From contig NC_079502.1 in NCBI RefSeq assembly GCF_030052815.1, forward strand, positions 372,001-436,000: 64,000 bases of DNA. The letters run 5' to 3'. Source of the DNA: Hevea brasiliensis. Taxonomy: Eukaryota; Streptophyta; Magnoliopsida; Malpighiales; Euphorbiaceae. Below, in pieces: positions 11,812 to 22,924 of this stretch (positions within the stretch are counted from its first letter, which is position 1; each line of letters opens with the position of its first letter). Both the position numbers and the translations under genes were made by a program. The notes under the pieces were generated by a model that worked only from the letters and a program-made list of their open reading frames with translations, had not been told where the DNA came from and searched no databases.

Positions 11812-12680
11812 ATGATGGGTGAACTCTCCTATTTCTTTGGATTACAAATTAAGCAACACAGTGAAGGTATCTTCATTAATCAATCCAAGTACATTAAAGA
11901 CATGCTAAAGAAATTCAAGATCAATGATTTGAAGAGTATTGGAACTCCTATGAGCTCCACCATCAAGTTGGAAAAGGATGAAAAAGGCAAAGATGTTGAT
12001 CAAAAGCTATATAGAGGTATGATTGGCTCACTTTTGTATTTAACTGCATCTAGGCCTGACATCCATTTTAGTGTTTGTTTGTGTGCTCAGTTTCAATCAT
12101 ATCCCAAGGAATCTCATCTAATTATTGTTAAAAGAATTTTTTAAATACCTCATTAGCATGCACTCAATTGGTTTATGGTGTCCTAAGTGTGACACATTTG
12201 ATCTAGTTTGTTATAGTGATTCTAACTTTGCTGAAAGTATATTAGATAAAAAGAGTACTTTGGGTACTTGCCAATTACTAGGTCATGTTTTAGTGTCTTA
12301 GCATAGCAAGAAACAAACTTATATAGCTCTTTCCACTGCTAATGCAAAATACACTGCTGCAGGAAGTTGTGTTGCCCAAATCCTATGGATGAAGCAACAA
12401 TTAGAAGATTTTAGTATAAAAGTTGATCATGTTCCTATAAGGTGTGATTACACTAGTGCCATCAACCTAACCAAAAATCCAATTTAGCACTCTAGATCAA
12501 AACACATATAGATTAGACATCACTTTCTTAGAGATCATATTCAAAATGGTGACATTGAGTTGGAGTTTATTCCCACGAACAATAACTTGCGACATTTTTA
12601 TAAAACCACTCAATGAGGAAAATTTTTGTAGGATTGGAAGAGAACTTGGCATAAGTGAAGCTATTGAATTATATATACTG
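11812..12680 (+). pseudogene. Copia-1 end of RT and RNase H, copy 1
   Basis: The RT thumb/connection begins MMGELSYFFGLQIKQ and continues through YLTASRPDIHFSV at about 12035-12075. After a frameshift near 12140 the RNase H domain follows, with SDSNFAES, an ALSTANAKYTAA helix and ILWMKQQLED. Conserved end motifs (NLTKNPI and a TKPLNEENF-type tail) are legible only across frames. In-frame stops occur near 12300, 12487 and 12510. Only copy 1 shows this part; the matching part of copy 2 lies outside the window. Confidence 0.8.
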
Positions 12681-13243
12681 CATTTGATATGAATTTGCTA
12701 CTTAATTTGGTTGAATATGTGTTTAGTGTTACATTATGTGTATATGTGTTTTTAGTTACTCACTGTAGTTGTTTAGTTTTTTACCTGTATAAAATTTGGC
12801 CATCTAGATTTCCAAATTAGTTAATGAATTTTGCTTTTGTATATATTTGCGAACACACCTATTTTAAAATCGGTTTCTTTTAACGGTATTTTTGCTCTCT
12901 TTATATTTTCCTTTGACAAATATACCCCTAAGTGAAGTGTCTTTTATATCTTTAAAGGGTAAAAATGGCTTTTACCAAAATGAGATTTCCCAGTTCTCCT
13001 TGAAAATCAATTTTCATTTTCAAAATTTGAATCTTATTCACATTTTTGGTAACTGTTATCCATCTTTTCAATCAATCCCTTAAAGTTTCCTTATTTTTTG
13101 CTGCAAATTGATTCTCCATTACCTTAGATACCCAAATTTCTCTCAAAACCAAAAATCGCCAATTTTTTTCTTCAAAATCCCTAAACACTAAAAGCCCATT
13201 CTTGCTCAAACCATTACCTTTCTCTAAAATCCTTCAAAAATCA

Positions 13244-13497
13244 ATGGCAAGGGTAAAGCAAGTAGGGATGAGCACTATTCGGTTTAAACCGAAAAATCAA
13301 ACCGAACCGCCTTAATTAGATAATTCGATTTGGTTTTTGATATAATTCGGCTTGGTTCGGTTTAATTTTGTAATTTAAAATTTTGGGTTATTTCAGTTCT
13401 GTTCGATTTTGGAGGAAAAAATTGGTTTGAACCGAATTGAATAGTATTTTTTATTTTTGAATTAATTTATTTTTATGGAGAATTTATGAATTATATG

Positions 13498-13576
<79 letters not shown>

Positions 13577-15456
13577 CTTAATTTCATTGATTAATGGTTA
13601 TTAGGTTCAAACTAAGGTTAAAATCAAACTAAATAACTTGAAAATCAAGTCAAAATTTTTTTTTAAAAAAAAGCAAAATTCGGAACCGATCGGTTTGAAC
13701 CAAACCAAACCAAAATAAAGCAATTCGATTTGATTCGATTTTTTATTTATTTCGGTTCGGTTCAGTTCTAAAATATAGTAATTCGATTTTGGTAATTTAA
13801 TTCATTTCGGTTGAATGCTCACCCCTAAAAGCAAGTGGCTCATAAACCTCAAAAATTCTTGGGTGATGCTATGAAAGCTGCTGGCAGATTCAAAAAAGGA
13901 AGAGAAGAAGAGACTAAAGTTGAGGATAGTGATGAAGAAACAGAGACAATGGCAGAACTAGTGAGAAAGAGGAAAGGAAAGGTATTGCTGGGTCTGAACC
14001 TTCCAAGAAAAAGAAGAAAGTTGAGAAGGCCCTACTCTAAAACCCTTGCTGCAACAGAACATTTTTAAACCAAGGTATATCAAATGGGATTCTTTCTATG
14101 GTTTACCTTATGAATTTAAGGATCTATTTACTTTTCTGGAATTTTCTGAGTTGAATGAATTTTATTACCCTTATTTGATTCAAGAATTTTACGGAAGTAT
14201 GAAAGAAGTCATTAAAAGAGAAAGTTTTAGTGTGAAGGTTAAGAAGAAGAGTAAGGTTATTAATGTTGATTTTATAGCCTCCGCTTTAAACCTTCCTAAC
14301 GATGGCAATAGGATTGGAACTTTTAATTGTCTATATTTCCAAAGGGTACACCTAAAAATGACATGACTAATATTAGTCTAGTCCCTCAAAATTTTAGGAT
14401 TTTGCAATCCTTCATTAGATGTTTGCTTAATCCTAGAAGTGGTAGCCATTCAAATGCAAATAGCCTTTATTTGTGCATTATGTGGCATTTGGTTAACAAA
14501 ATCAAGTTTAATTTGCCATATTTGATTTTCAAAGTGATTGCCAAGCCTAGTAAGTATCGAAGATTGCCATATGCTGTGCCTTTAACTCTAGTATTTCAAG
14601 TTATGGAGTTGATTTAAGCAAAGAAAAGAAGTATAGCAACCCTATTCATATTAAGGAGATCTTCAAGGCTGATGATGGTAGGAAAAGAAGTAAGAAAGGA
14701 GAGAAAAAGCAAGACGAAGAAACTAAGATTGAAGTTGAATATGAATTAAAATCAAACTTTGAAATAGAATCTGATATTCTAGTAAGTAAGTTGAAAGAAA
14801 GAGGTTCTAAGATAAAAGAAGGGAAGAGTTCTAAGAAGGAAAAGAAAAAGAAGTTGAAAATGTCAGAATTTATAAAAATGGCTAAGGCAAATATGGATAT
14901 GATGAAGGAAATCAAGGAAATTAGTGGATGTAGTTTGATCATTTTGGACAAATCTCATGAATTACAATAAGTAATTATGGCTGAGCAAAATGCCAAGATG
15001 GATATGTTGATTAATAGAATGGATAGGCAAGAATGGTTCATGAAGAAGATTGCCCAAAAGTTATTGGGAGAATCTTTTCTAAAGTTTGGAGACTTTGGAA
15101 GCTACCCACATGGTACTACTGGTATTAGTAATGCAAAGACAGTTGGTTCAAGTGGACTAAAAATTTCTAAAATAAAAAGAGGAAGGAGAGAGAATGTAAA
15201 GACTAATGAGAAGGGAAAGGAAAAAAGTAAGCCAGCTGAGGATGAAGAAAAAGAAAAAAATGATGAGAATGGAGTTACTGCAGAAAAAAAATTAGAAGAA
15301 GAAAAAGAATCTGATAAGGAAAAATTAAATGAAACTTCCTCATCTCACACTAAAAGCAACAGTAGTAATGAGAATGGAAAAAGTGGAAACATAAATGGTT
15401 CTAGTCAAGAAGAGGAGAAAGGAGATGATGGCAACAAGAAAGCCGAACCACTATAA
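13244..15456 (+). pseudogene. Extra ORF of copia-1 between pol and 3' LTR, broken
   Basis: An ATG at 13244 starts a basic frame that a 565-bp MITE interrupts after a few codons and that resumes at 13836. A lysine-rich, NLS-like segment (about 13890-14040) precedes a domain with FTFLEFSELNEFYYPYLIQE (14130-14190), SALNLP and IMWHLV. It resembles the plant transposon ORF domain found in Athila ORFs. Frameshifts occur near 14040, 14340 and 14600. The last part (14977-15456) has a short coiled coil (INRMDRQEWFMKKIAQ) and a long Lys/Glu/Asn-rich low-complexity tail. It sits where env-like ORFs sit in some copia elements, but no signal peptide or membrane segment is evident. Function unknown. Confidence 0.6.
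13263..13827. mobile_element. hAT-type MITE in the extra ORF of copia-1
   Basis: Ends are inverted repeats, TAGGGATGAGCA on the left and TGCTCACCCCTA on the right. They are flanked by the same 8-bp duplication AAAGCAAG (13255-13262 and 13828-13835), as expected for hAT superfamily insertions. Subterminal regions carry several CGGTTT / AACCGAA motifs in opposite orientations. The centre holds an AT microsatellite (about 13506-13574). No transposase is encoded. Confidence 0.88.
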
Positions 15457-15877
15457 ATATTGTGTTTGATAGTCTTCTTCCCTTAACTCTTTAATTTCTA
15501 GCACTTTATTACTCTATTATATATTGAATGTGTTGAGAATTGGTTTTATTGAGTTAATATTGAGCTTAAACAATCAAACCTGCATATTTTGAACTATATG
15601 TGAAAGAAATACTTGATATTAAGTTATTATCTTATGATTCAGCTACTTTGTGTGTATAACTTGTTAGGTCACTTAGATTATACTTTGAAAATAGAGTTAT
15701 ACACATATTTGTAAGTGCTTAGCCATAATTTTTTACTCAGTCTTGAGTAAGGATTGAAAAATTGCCTAAAGTGTCCAATTCACCCCCCCCCCCCCCCTTG
15801 TCACTTTCTTTAGGACAACAAATTGATATCAAAGCCAAGGTCATGAGTTTGAATCCCTGGCAAGTGCTACGGGGGAT
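15457..15877. other. Untranslated end of copia-1 before the 3' LTR
   Basis: AT-rich sequence with no open frame, then a C homopolymer of about 15 at 15783-15798 and a purine tract (GCTACGGGGGATTA) abutting the 3' LTR. A stretch around 15829-15840 (ATTGATATCAAAGCC) resembles the element's primer-binding site, which is out of place here and may be a rearranged LTR-PBS remnant. Confidence 0.5.
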
Positions 15878-16030
15878 TATTGGCACTAGGTGGGGATAAC
15901 CCAGTGGGCCAGCATCCTGCCTAGATTCCTTTAGCCCATAGCGCTTAGGCTGCTATGTTATAAGGAGTTGGAGTTGCGCCTATGCTAACAACTTAAGCTT
16001 TTAGTATGGTGGTAAATGCTCGATCCTACA

Positions 16031-16230
16031 TTATTAAATATTAATGTCTAGACAATTAATCTCCCTCAATGGTAGTTGAGCCAATCTTTATATGAATTTT
16101 TTTGCTATTTTATTTTAAATATGCTTTCAAGGAACTGCTATATTAAAGCTTGAAGACTGTGTCAAATTTCTTTATATATGTGTGAATAATATTTTATTTA
16201 CTTTCTCTCCTTGTCTCTTTCCCTTTCCTC
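16031..16230 (+). repeat. Diverged copy of the SEO 3' flank
   Basis: Directly after the copia-1 3' LTR, this stretch shares ordered blocks with the SEO downstream regions at 4205-4490 and 31098-31375: TTAATGTCTAGAC, then TGCTTTCAAGGAACTG, then CTTGAAG-CTGT, then TATATGTGT and AATATTTTATTTACTTT. It is much more diverged than the two main copies are from each other. It suggests a third, older SEO-flank copy of which no coding part is left here. Confidence 0.6.
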
Positions 16231-16925
16231 ACACAAACAATGAGTATATCATTTTCATGGTCCAAAGACATTAATTAATTTGCTTACACTGAGTTTCCCA
16301 TCTCTTTCAATTGATCTTGGTGAATGTAACTCTTTAGATTTCTCTCTCACACACATATATCCGTTTCTATCCTTACACTAAATTTTTATTCATTGCAATC
16401 GTTATACATACAATGATTTAATTATAATTATTAATTATTATGGGATTCACATGAGATCCATCACAATCAACAATTATAATAAAATAATTATACATATATT
16501 AGTTTCATTATATAATTTTTCTCTTACACTGCACACATGTATATATCCTTTTCTGTCCTTACACTACACAAACATATATCCTTTTCTGTCCTTACAGCAC
16601 TCCAATTTATCACATTTCAAAATTATGTATAAATTTCATAAATATGCACCTTCTTTAGCATCTAACACTCAATTTTTAAATCAATCGATATTCATATGTT
16701 TAAGATTTTTCTAATATCGATTAGCAACTAATTATAAATTGATTGCCAAATTTTTAAAAATTAACTAGTTTACTAAAAAGAGCCTCAAATGACAAATTGG
16801 CTATGAAGTAACCGATTTTAGTCGGTTGTAAAAATCGATCACAAAACTAATCATATTTTATAGTGGAATCCGTGTTGTCATATGTAGAAACACATTTTTT
16901 TATGTAAATTTTTCTTAGCTATACT
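16231..16925. other. AT-rich intergenic stretch with short repeats
   Basis: No gene is supported. Around 16345-16600 there are three or four imperfect repeats built on ACACATATATCC-TTTCT-TCCTTACACT. Around 16805-16865 an inverted motif (ACCGATTTTAGTCGGT) is followed by TTTTATAGTG, which is weakly like a CACTA transposon end; no partner end was found. Confidence 0.5.
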
Positions 16926-17373
16926 CAATTCACCATGAACTCAAGAAATAGATATATGATGGGATTCACTTATTGAATATATGAGTCTCACATATTTATT
17001 TCTTAAATTCACGGTGAACTAAGTTTTAAGATTGAATTAATTATCTAAATAAGTTTCATTTATTTTGTAGAAAATAATTTATATGAAAAAAATATTTTTA
17101 ATGAATATTATTTTCTAAGAAAATATTTTTTATGAAAATATTTCTATTATTTAATTACAACGTTAAACTAATAATATATGTTTATATTATGGATATATTT
17201 ACAAGTGTTTGGTCATTTAAATAAAATTATCAAAATCCAAAGAATGACTTTTTTTAAAGAAAGAAGTCGTTTACCTTAAAAAGGCTTAATTTTACTTTTG
17301 AGCAGAAAAATATTTGCTATTAACCTATTTTCTTTGTGCCCTAAATGCTAAAGATATTTTTTATAAAAAATAT

Positions 17374-17410
<37 letters not shown>

Positions 17411-17861
17411 TTTTTTTCTGTCAAAGTACTCAGAAATAATTGATTGTGGCTAATTGCACTAAGGATACTCTAGCTGATTATATTTGAAATAATTATTTTT
17501 AAAAGGCTTTAATTTACTTTTCTATTTTGTAAAATTTTTATTTTTGAATATTGTTATTATTGTTTCTCGACCCTTGGAATATTCCTTAAAACTGGCTTTT
17601 GTTGTGAAATCAGTCCAAAGATAGTTGTGCAATTAATTAAATGGAATCGTTTGTGATGTGAATTTAGATTTCCCTATCGTGTGCAAAATAATTATAAATT
17701 GAGTAGTGAAAGCGGTAATTAATTTCGAATCGCCAGAATGTGTTTATCTTTATAAGCTAATTAAACCGATTTATAAACTTTGAAAATAGATTGATATATT
17801 TATTTATAATTATTTTTGAACTTATAAATTAAACTTATAAGCTAAAAAAAAAATTGAGAGA
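16926..17861. repeat. Right arm of the ~0.94 kb inverted repeat
   Basis: Reverse complement of 1-1366 minus the TRIM there. Its first part (about 16921-17024) is itself a fold-back, with stems CAATTCACCATGAACTCAAG and its approximate complement. The microsatellite at 17379-17406 matches the longer one at 468-534. Together with the left arm it brackets SEO copy 1 and copia-1 copy 1 (about 15.5 kb). Confidence 0.85.
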
Positions 17862-18135
17862 AATCAGTTTTTCATTTTGGTACTTATAAGGTCTATACTT
17901 ATAAACTAGGTTGATCAAGTATTTTACTATATTATTCTCATTTAATTTTTAAAATTTTGTCATAAATCTCATTTAAAATCATTTCAATAATAAATATGCT
18001 TGTAAACTATCTTTTATCAAATACATTAATTATTTATTAGTAACTTATAAAAACTTTAACTAAATACATAATTGTTTAAAATTTTAAATACATATAAGTT
18101 CAAATTAACTTATAAATATAAAACCTATAAGTACC
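17840..18135. repeat. Dispersed AT-rich repeat, also at 25900-26220
   Basis: Both sites share ordered blocks: AAACTTATAAG, an A tract, ATTGAGAGA, TACTTATAAG-like words, GTTGATCAA/GTTTGATCAA and a final cluster of TTATAAGTT words. It is probably a non-autonomous transposon family, but the ends and target duplication could not be set, so the class is unknown. Confidence 0.5.
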
Positions 18136-20580
18136 AATGTCTATTCATTGGAACTCATTTTGTTGTTTTTATTTTTCCTTCCTTGATTTGATTAACAAGT
18201 TTTGAAGTTGTATTTAATAAAATCTGTATTTAGAAGAGTCTTTGCTAAGTATTATCTAAATATTTTTAACTGTCTGTATATTTATTTTAAATAAAATTTA
18301 ATTTTATTGTCAAAGAAATTTCTACATAAATTTCCACATAAATAATTTAGTTGTAATTCAAATCAGAGATATTTGAAGGACCATTTAAACAATCTTTTTT
18401 ACTACAAAACAAAATTATCGATGGAAAAAATTCCATCAGTAAATTATCGACGGATTTTCATCCGTTAGTAAAAAAAAAAATTATAAACAGATTTGAATTC
18501 TGTAAGTAATTATGTAGCTAATTATATTTTCTGTTTATCGGGTTCAAGGAAGTAGCAAGAGAATTATGGAATCAAATGCCCAGCTCAAGACCATAAATAA
18601 TCCATTGGTAATTTCTGTAGGTTATTTGACATTTTCTTGTAATTTTTTTTAACAGAAAAAAATTTTGTATGGACAATTTTAAATACCTTTGCAAGTACAA
18701 CCCTTACTATTGGCTACCAATAATTAAAGTTTAAATCTAACTATCCCCATTTATTAGCTGAATATTTTAATATAAGGCAAAGTAAAAATATGCTTATTTA
18801 TGCTTAAACTCAAGTCCATTAAGCTTTCACGTGCCAGGCTATAACAGAAAAATGCATAATTATTCATGTAATTCTCATTTACAAACTTAAATTATTAGAT
18901 TGAGTGGTTCATTAACATGATCTAATAATTGAGTTCACATGCAATTCATTAATTTTTTACACCCACTTAAAACATTTAAAAGACGGACCACTCTAATTAA
19001 TAAAATAAACAAGAAAAGATAACCAAATCCATAAAGTCATCAATCGGTAGAACCTGAATTTGCTTCAAATTGCCACCTTCAAATGTGGACATCCTATGTT
19101 TGGTATACCGACTGCATTCAAATTTTTATTAAAATTTAATATAAAATTTCATTGTATTACATTGTATCACAATCTATTAACTGTAACAAAAAATCTTTGA
19201 CTTAATTACAAAAATAAGTCATTTTTTTTTTGTGTTTTAGCAATCTATTTCAAATATTTAAATTTTTGTAAACTGAGCTAATTTCTGTCCTTAATTAAAT
19301 TTTTTTTATCTTTACTTAATTAAAATTTTTTTATCTTTATGTTTCTGCATTAAATTGAGTTTACTCAATTTACAAGTGTCAAAAGCAGATATGGCCTTTT
19401 TCGCACGTGAGAGTTGGATTGCGGGCGTGTCAGGGACGTATATGATCCCATTTATAGACGCATTTGTGCCTATTTGACTTCTAATTAGAGCTATTAATGG
19501 GAAATAAAGGACCGAATTTTTCGTTGGGTTCCTTGACTCTACTAGGGTACACTTCATTAAGATCTCTACTTAATTAACTTGAAAGATGTGAGAACTGGAA
19601 TTGATTATTGAGGAATTAAAAGATCACTTGTGCATATAAGAGTAAATATTGTGCTTGAAAAATAAACGTTGTTCATGGTTGATTGCTTCAAAAAGTAAAT
19701 ATGTGCAGAAAAGACAATTTGTACTTCATTAAAAGATTAAATTGCTTGTTGATAAAATGTAAATATGTGCAAAAAGTATAAATCAGAATCTTGAGAAATT
19801 GAAAGATTAATTTGTTTAAAAATTTAAACATTTGCTGAAAATTATAAACTGGCTTGCTAAAAAATTAAAAGTTGCTTTGCATAAACTATAATATGAATAG
19901 GAAATTGTAAAGATTGGAATTGAATTTATTACAAGAATGGAAATATTTGCAGAAGAAAAGTAAATTGCTTGCTTAAATTGAAAAGTAAAGACTGGAGTTT
20001 AATTTGATGCTAGATTGAAAAGTAAAAGATCTCTTAAAAATGTAAGGAGATTGCTAAACTTGAGAAAATTTGAGTTAAGATATTATTTCTGTTAGGTGTT
20101 GATTGATTAGTTGTTGTTGTTGTTGATCTTCTGACTGAAGCCCAACACGTCAATTTATAGGCAAAGTTGTTGCTGTTGATCTTCTGCTTGGTGACCATGT
20201 ATAGTGGTTACCATTTCCACCACTTACCACCTTTTTCTCTCCACTAGCCCACTTTCTGTAACCTCGCATTACCACCTAAAAGCCACCTATTATCTTTATA
20301 ACCACCCACTCACACCAATTCACCACTTTCCCATAACTCTAGTTCATGCTCATCTTTCAGAAGATATTTTTTAGACACTGAATATTTGTATGTCCAATAG
20401 GTAACGTCCACTTTTATGAGTAATTAATTAATTGGTTTGGCTCTATATAATTAATATCCACTATAACTGTAAGTCTTCTACTACCTTGAGCAATGAGCGC
20501 GATCACATGACAATTTTAATTTAATATTTCAGACTCATTAATTAACTGAGGCCTAAAAATATTAAAAATTAAATTGTAGT
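18136..20580. other. Gene-poor intergenic stretch
   Basis: AT-rich and without a supported gene. Around 18400-18475 an ACTACAAAACAAAATTATCGATGG stretch with inverted CGATGG/CCATCAG words may be a transposon end. Around 19390-19560 is a less AT-rich island with a minus-strand frame of 81 codons and no recognised motif. Around 20190-20330 there are many CCACC/ACCACC words. Confidence 0.5.
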
Positions 20581-20763
20581 GTAAACACTTTCACCGTCTT
20601 CTATTGTCCTTTTTCTTTCTCTCCCTCCTCTTTCCCCTTTCGCTTTCTCTGCCCTTGCCCACCCTCATGCTTCCACTGGCCCTCCAATCAATGCAACAAT
20701 TCACTTTTTCTCAACTCCTCCTCCCCTCTTTGTACAGAAATCAATAGGCGAAAACTAATAGCC

Positions 20764-20844
20764 ATGGCTCTCACAGACGCATTGTTCTCTAAATCCTATA
20801 ATGAGATTTCTAATATTTGCAACCAACTCATGCTCAAGGCAATT
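20764..20844 (+). other. Possible orphan first exon (weak)
   Basis: An ATG in strong plant context (GCCATGGCT) opens a frame of 29 codons before a stop (start MALTDALFSKSYNEIS). Upstream lies a long CT-rich leader (about 20590-20690), typical of plant 5' UTRs, and a TATA-like CTATATAATT near 20441. No GT donor fits the end of the conserved-looking part, no second exon was found, and an AT microsatellite and a LINE follow. I do not recognise the product. It may be the 5' end of a broken gene, or chance. Confidence 0.22.
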
Positions 20845-21060
20845 TTCTTCTTTTAATTTTTGCTTTTCTTGAATTTTATTATATTTGTAACTTATTAGTT
20901 TTTCTTTTATACGTATTTTACCTCCTCTTTGTAATTGCTTTTTCAAATTCTCATCAAGTTATTGGTACCTTTTTGTTAATTATATCCGTATTCAAAATCC
21001 TAATTCTCTTGTTGGTGTCCAATTCACAACAGAGGGCAGTGGTGTATTTACTACATTGAA

Positions 21061-21062
<2 letters not shown>

Positions 21063-21130
<68 letters not shown>
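21063..21130. repeat. (AT)n microsatellite
   Basis: A pure AT run of about 68 bp. The open frame through it that reads as alternating Ile-Tyr is an artefact. Confidence 0.95.
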
Positions 21131-21132
<2 letters not shown>

Positions 21133-21377
21133 CTGGACTATTTGTATTTTTACTAATAAAAAGTCGATTGATTCATATATTAATCATGAAAAAAAAAATT
21201 ATTTATTTTTTTTATTTTTTTATTTTTTTACATTTGTCGTTGGCAAAGGGGTTAGGACAGATGACCTTATGTGATCCATCATCTGGGCCATTTTTATGTT
21301 ATTATGTAAATTAATAAATATTTGCTTCCTCTCTAATAGGGACGTAGTATAGTGGATTTGAAATTTAATATAGGATA

Positions 21378-21971
21378 CAACTCAACTCAACTCAACTAAG
21401 CCTTTATCCCAAAAATTTGGGGTCGGCTATATGGATTCGCTTTCTCCACTCTGAACGATTTTGGGTTAAATCCTCAGAAATGTGTAATGCTTCTAGGTCA
21501 TGTTGTACTACTCTCCTCCAAGTCAATTTAGGTCTACCCCTTTTTTTCTTTCTATCCTCTAACCTAATGTGCTCTACTTGTCTAACTGGAGCCTCCGTAT
21601 GTCTACGCTTCACATGACCAAACCACCTTAATCTCCCTTCTCTCAACTTATCTTCAATTGGCACCACTCCTACCTTTTCTCTAATACTCTCATTACGGAC
21701 TTTATCTAGTCTAGTATGACCACTCATCCACCTTAACATTCTCATCTCTGCAACTCTTATCTTAGATGCATATTACTCTTTTAGTACCCAACACTCACTA
21801 CCATATAACATAGCCGGTCGTATGGCTGTACGGTAAAATTTTCCTTTCAATTTTTTGAGAATCTTACGATCACATAAGACTCCCGTGGCACGTCTCCACT
21901 TCAACCATCCGGCTTTAATCCTTTGACTAACATCCTCCTCACATCCCCCATCTACTTGAAGGACTAAGCCT
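21378..21971 (-). mobile_element. RTE-type LINE, 5'-truncated
   Basis: The minus strand encodes the C-terminal end of a non-LTR reverse transcriptase. The last frame (21404-21745) has MRMLRWMSGHTRLDKVRNE, LRWFGHVKRR and KKRGRPKLTWRRVV. Upstream residues (ECWVLKE, then a stop in place of a codon, YASKIRVAE) are legible to about 21960. The 3' tail is a TTGAG-type pentamer repeat (21378-21397 on the plus strand), typical of plant RTE elements. A 17-bp target duplication, AAATTTAATATAGGATA, flanks it (21361-21377 and 21972-21988). Only about 600 bp of a multi-kb element remain, the usual result of incomplete target-primed reverse transcription. Confidence 0.93.
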
Positions 21972-21988
21972 AAATTTAATATAGGATA

Positions 21989-22845
21989 GTGTTAAAAAAA
22001 AATCCTAAACTTTCATGTTTTTAATAATTTTATCTTAAATGATTTTTAACAAAAATACCTTAAATTTTAAACTTTTTAATAATTGTACCTGTTGTTTACT
22101 CCACATTAATTTTAACAGTAAAAATTATCCAAAAAAAACTTTGAATTTTACATTTTTTAACAATTGTACCTTAAACTATTTTTTTAACAAATATACTATA
22201 AACTTTGAAATTTACTATATTTGAACCCCATCGTCAGCTGTCCCATTAAATACTAACAAAAGTTCTAGATTAGTACTTCTAATCCCCAAATTAAAACTAT
22301 TTAAATCTAATTTATAATAAAATAATTTATAATTGATGAATTAATTAGTCTTATTTTGGAGCTGTAAGGTGGGTCTAATTGAATTGTTGAGAGGGAATGT
22401 TGATGGGAAGTGAGGTTAATTCTTCATAAGGACAGAGTTGGGTTGAGCAGAGGTGAGCGTCACAAAGGTAATGACTTGTCGAGATGATGAAATAGTAGAA
22501 GTGGTCTCAATTTTGTTATAAATGAATTTTTTGTTTCTTTTTCTTTTGTTATAAATTGGGTTTAATTAGTATCAGTTTAGGGATTGAAAGTGGTGAATGA
22601 CACCTCTTTTAGTATTTAAATGGGCAATTAACAATAGGGTTTAATTGTAGTAAAGTTCAAAGTTTAGGGTATATTTATTAAAAAAAAAATAGTTTGGCAA
22701 AATCCATTATCTTTAATAGACAGCAAAGTACAATTATATAAAGTTTTTTTTTATTAAAAAAAAGGTTTGGGGTAAAATTATTGAAAACCTCAAAGTTTAA
22801 GATTTTTTTGGACATTACTCCTTTAATATATTATTTTTCTTTCCT

Positions 22846-22848
<3 letters not shown>
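21989..22848. other. Intergenic, no gene seen
   Basis: AT-rich with A/T homopolymers. Several words of the form TTAAACTTTGAAATTT / TTTAACAATTGTACC recur in both orientations (22040-22210 and 22650-22800), suggesting a degenerate fold-back repeat. No coding sequence is supported. Confidence 0.45.

Positions 22849-22911
<63 letters not shown>
22849..22911. repeat. (TA)n microsatellite
   Basis: Uninterrupted TA dinucleotide run of about 60 bp. Confidence 0.95.
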
Positions 22912-22914
<3 letters not shown>

Positions 22915-22924
22915 CTTAACTCTA

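Larger units (their letters stand above)
5508..16030 (+). mobile_element. Copia-1 (Ty1/copia LTR retrotransposon), copy 1, degenerate
   Basis: The ends are 153-bp direct repeats: 5' LTR 5508-5660 (starts TGTTGGCACTGGG) and 3' LTR 15878-16030 (starts TATTGGCACTAGG, ends CCTACA). A primer-binding site of the initiator-Met type (TTGGTATCAAAGC) begins at 5662, and a purine tract (ACGGGGGATTA) precedes the 3' LTR. Inside are gag with two zinc knuckles, remains of integrase, reverse transcriptase and RNase H, then an extra ORF before the 3' LTR. Two solo LTR-like insertions and one MITE lengthen it. The 5' and 3' flanks show no target duplication. The RT and zinc-knuckle style recall Sireviruses, but the LTRs are far shorter than usual for that group, so lineage is left open. 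Confidence 0.88.

Noticed and set aside
13244..15456. Envelope gene of an infectious retrovirus-like element
   Set aside because: The position fits an env-like ORF, but no signal peptide or transmembrane segment is visible and the composition is nuclear-like (basic patches, acidic low complexity).
16800..16865. CACTA transposon ends (here and near 18400-18475)
   Set aside because: TATAGTG and ACTACAAAA words with nearby inverted motifs are suggestive, but no matching pair of ends or 3-bp duplication could be found.
19312..19557. Small minus-strand protein of 81 residues
   Set aside because: No motif, no promoter context, and it begins and ends in low-complexity sequence.
21056..21274. Ile-Tyr repeat protein frames over the microsatellite (also at 60827-61054)
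   Set aside because: They are translations of (AT)n runs on either strand and contain no other motif.
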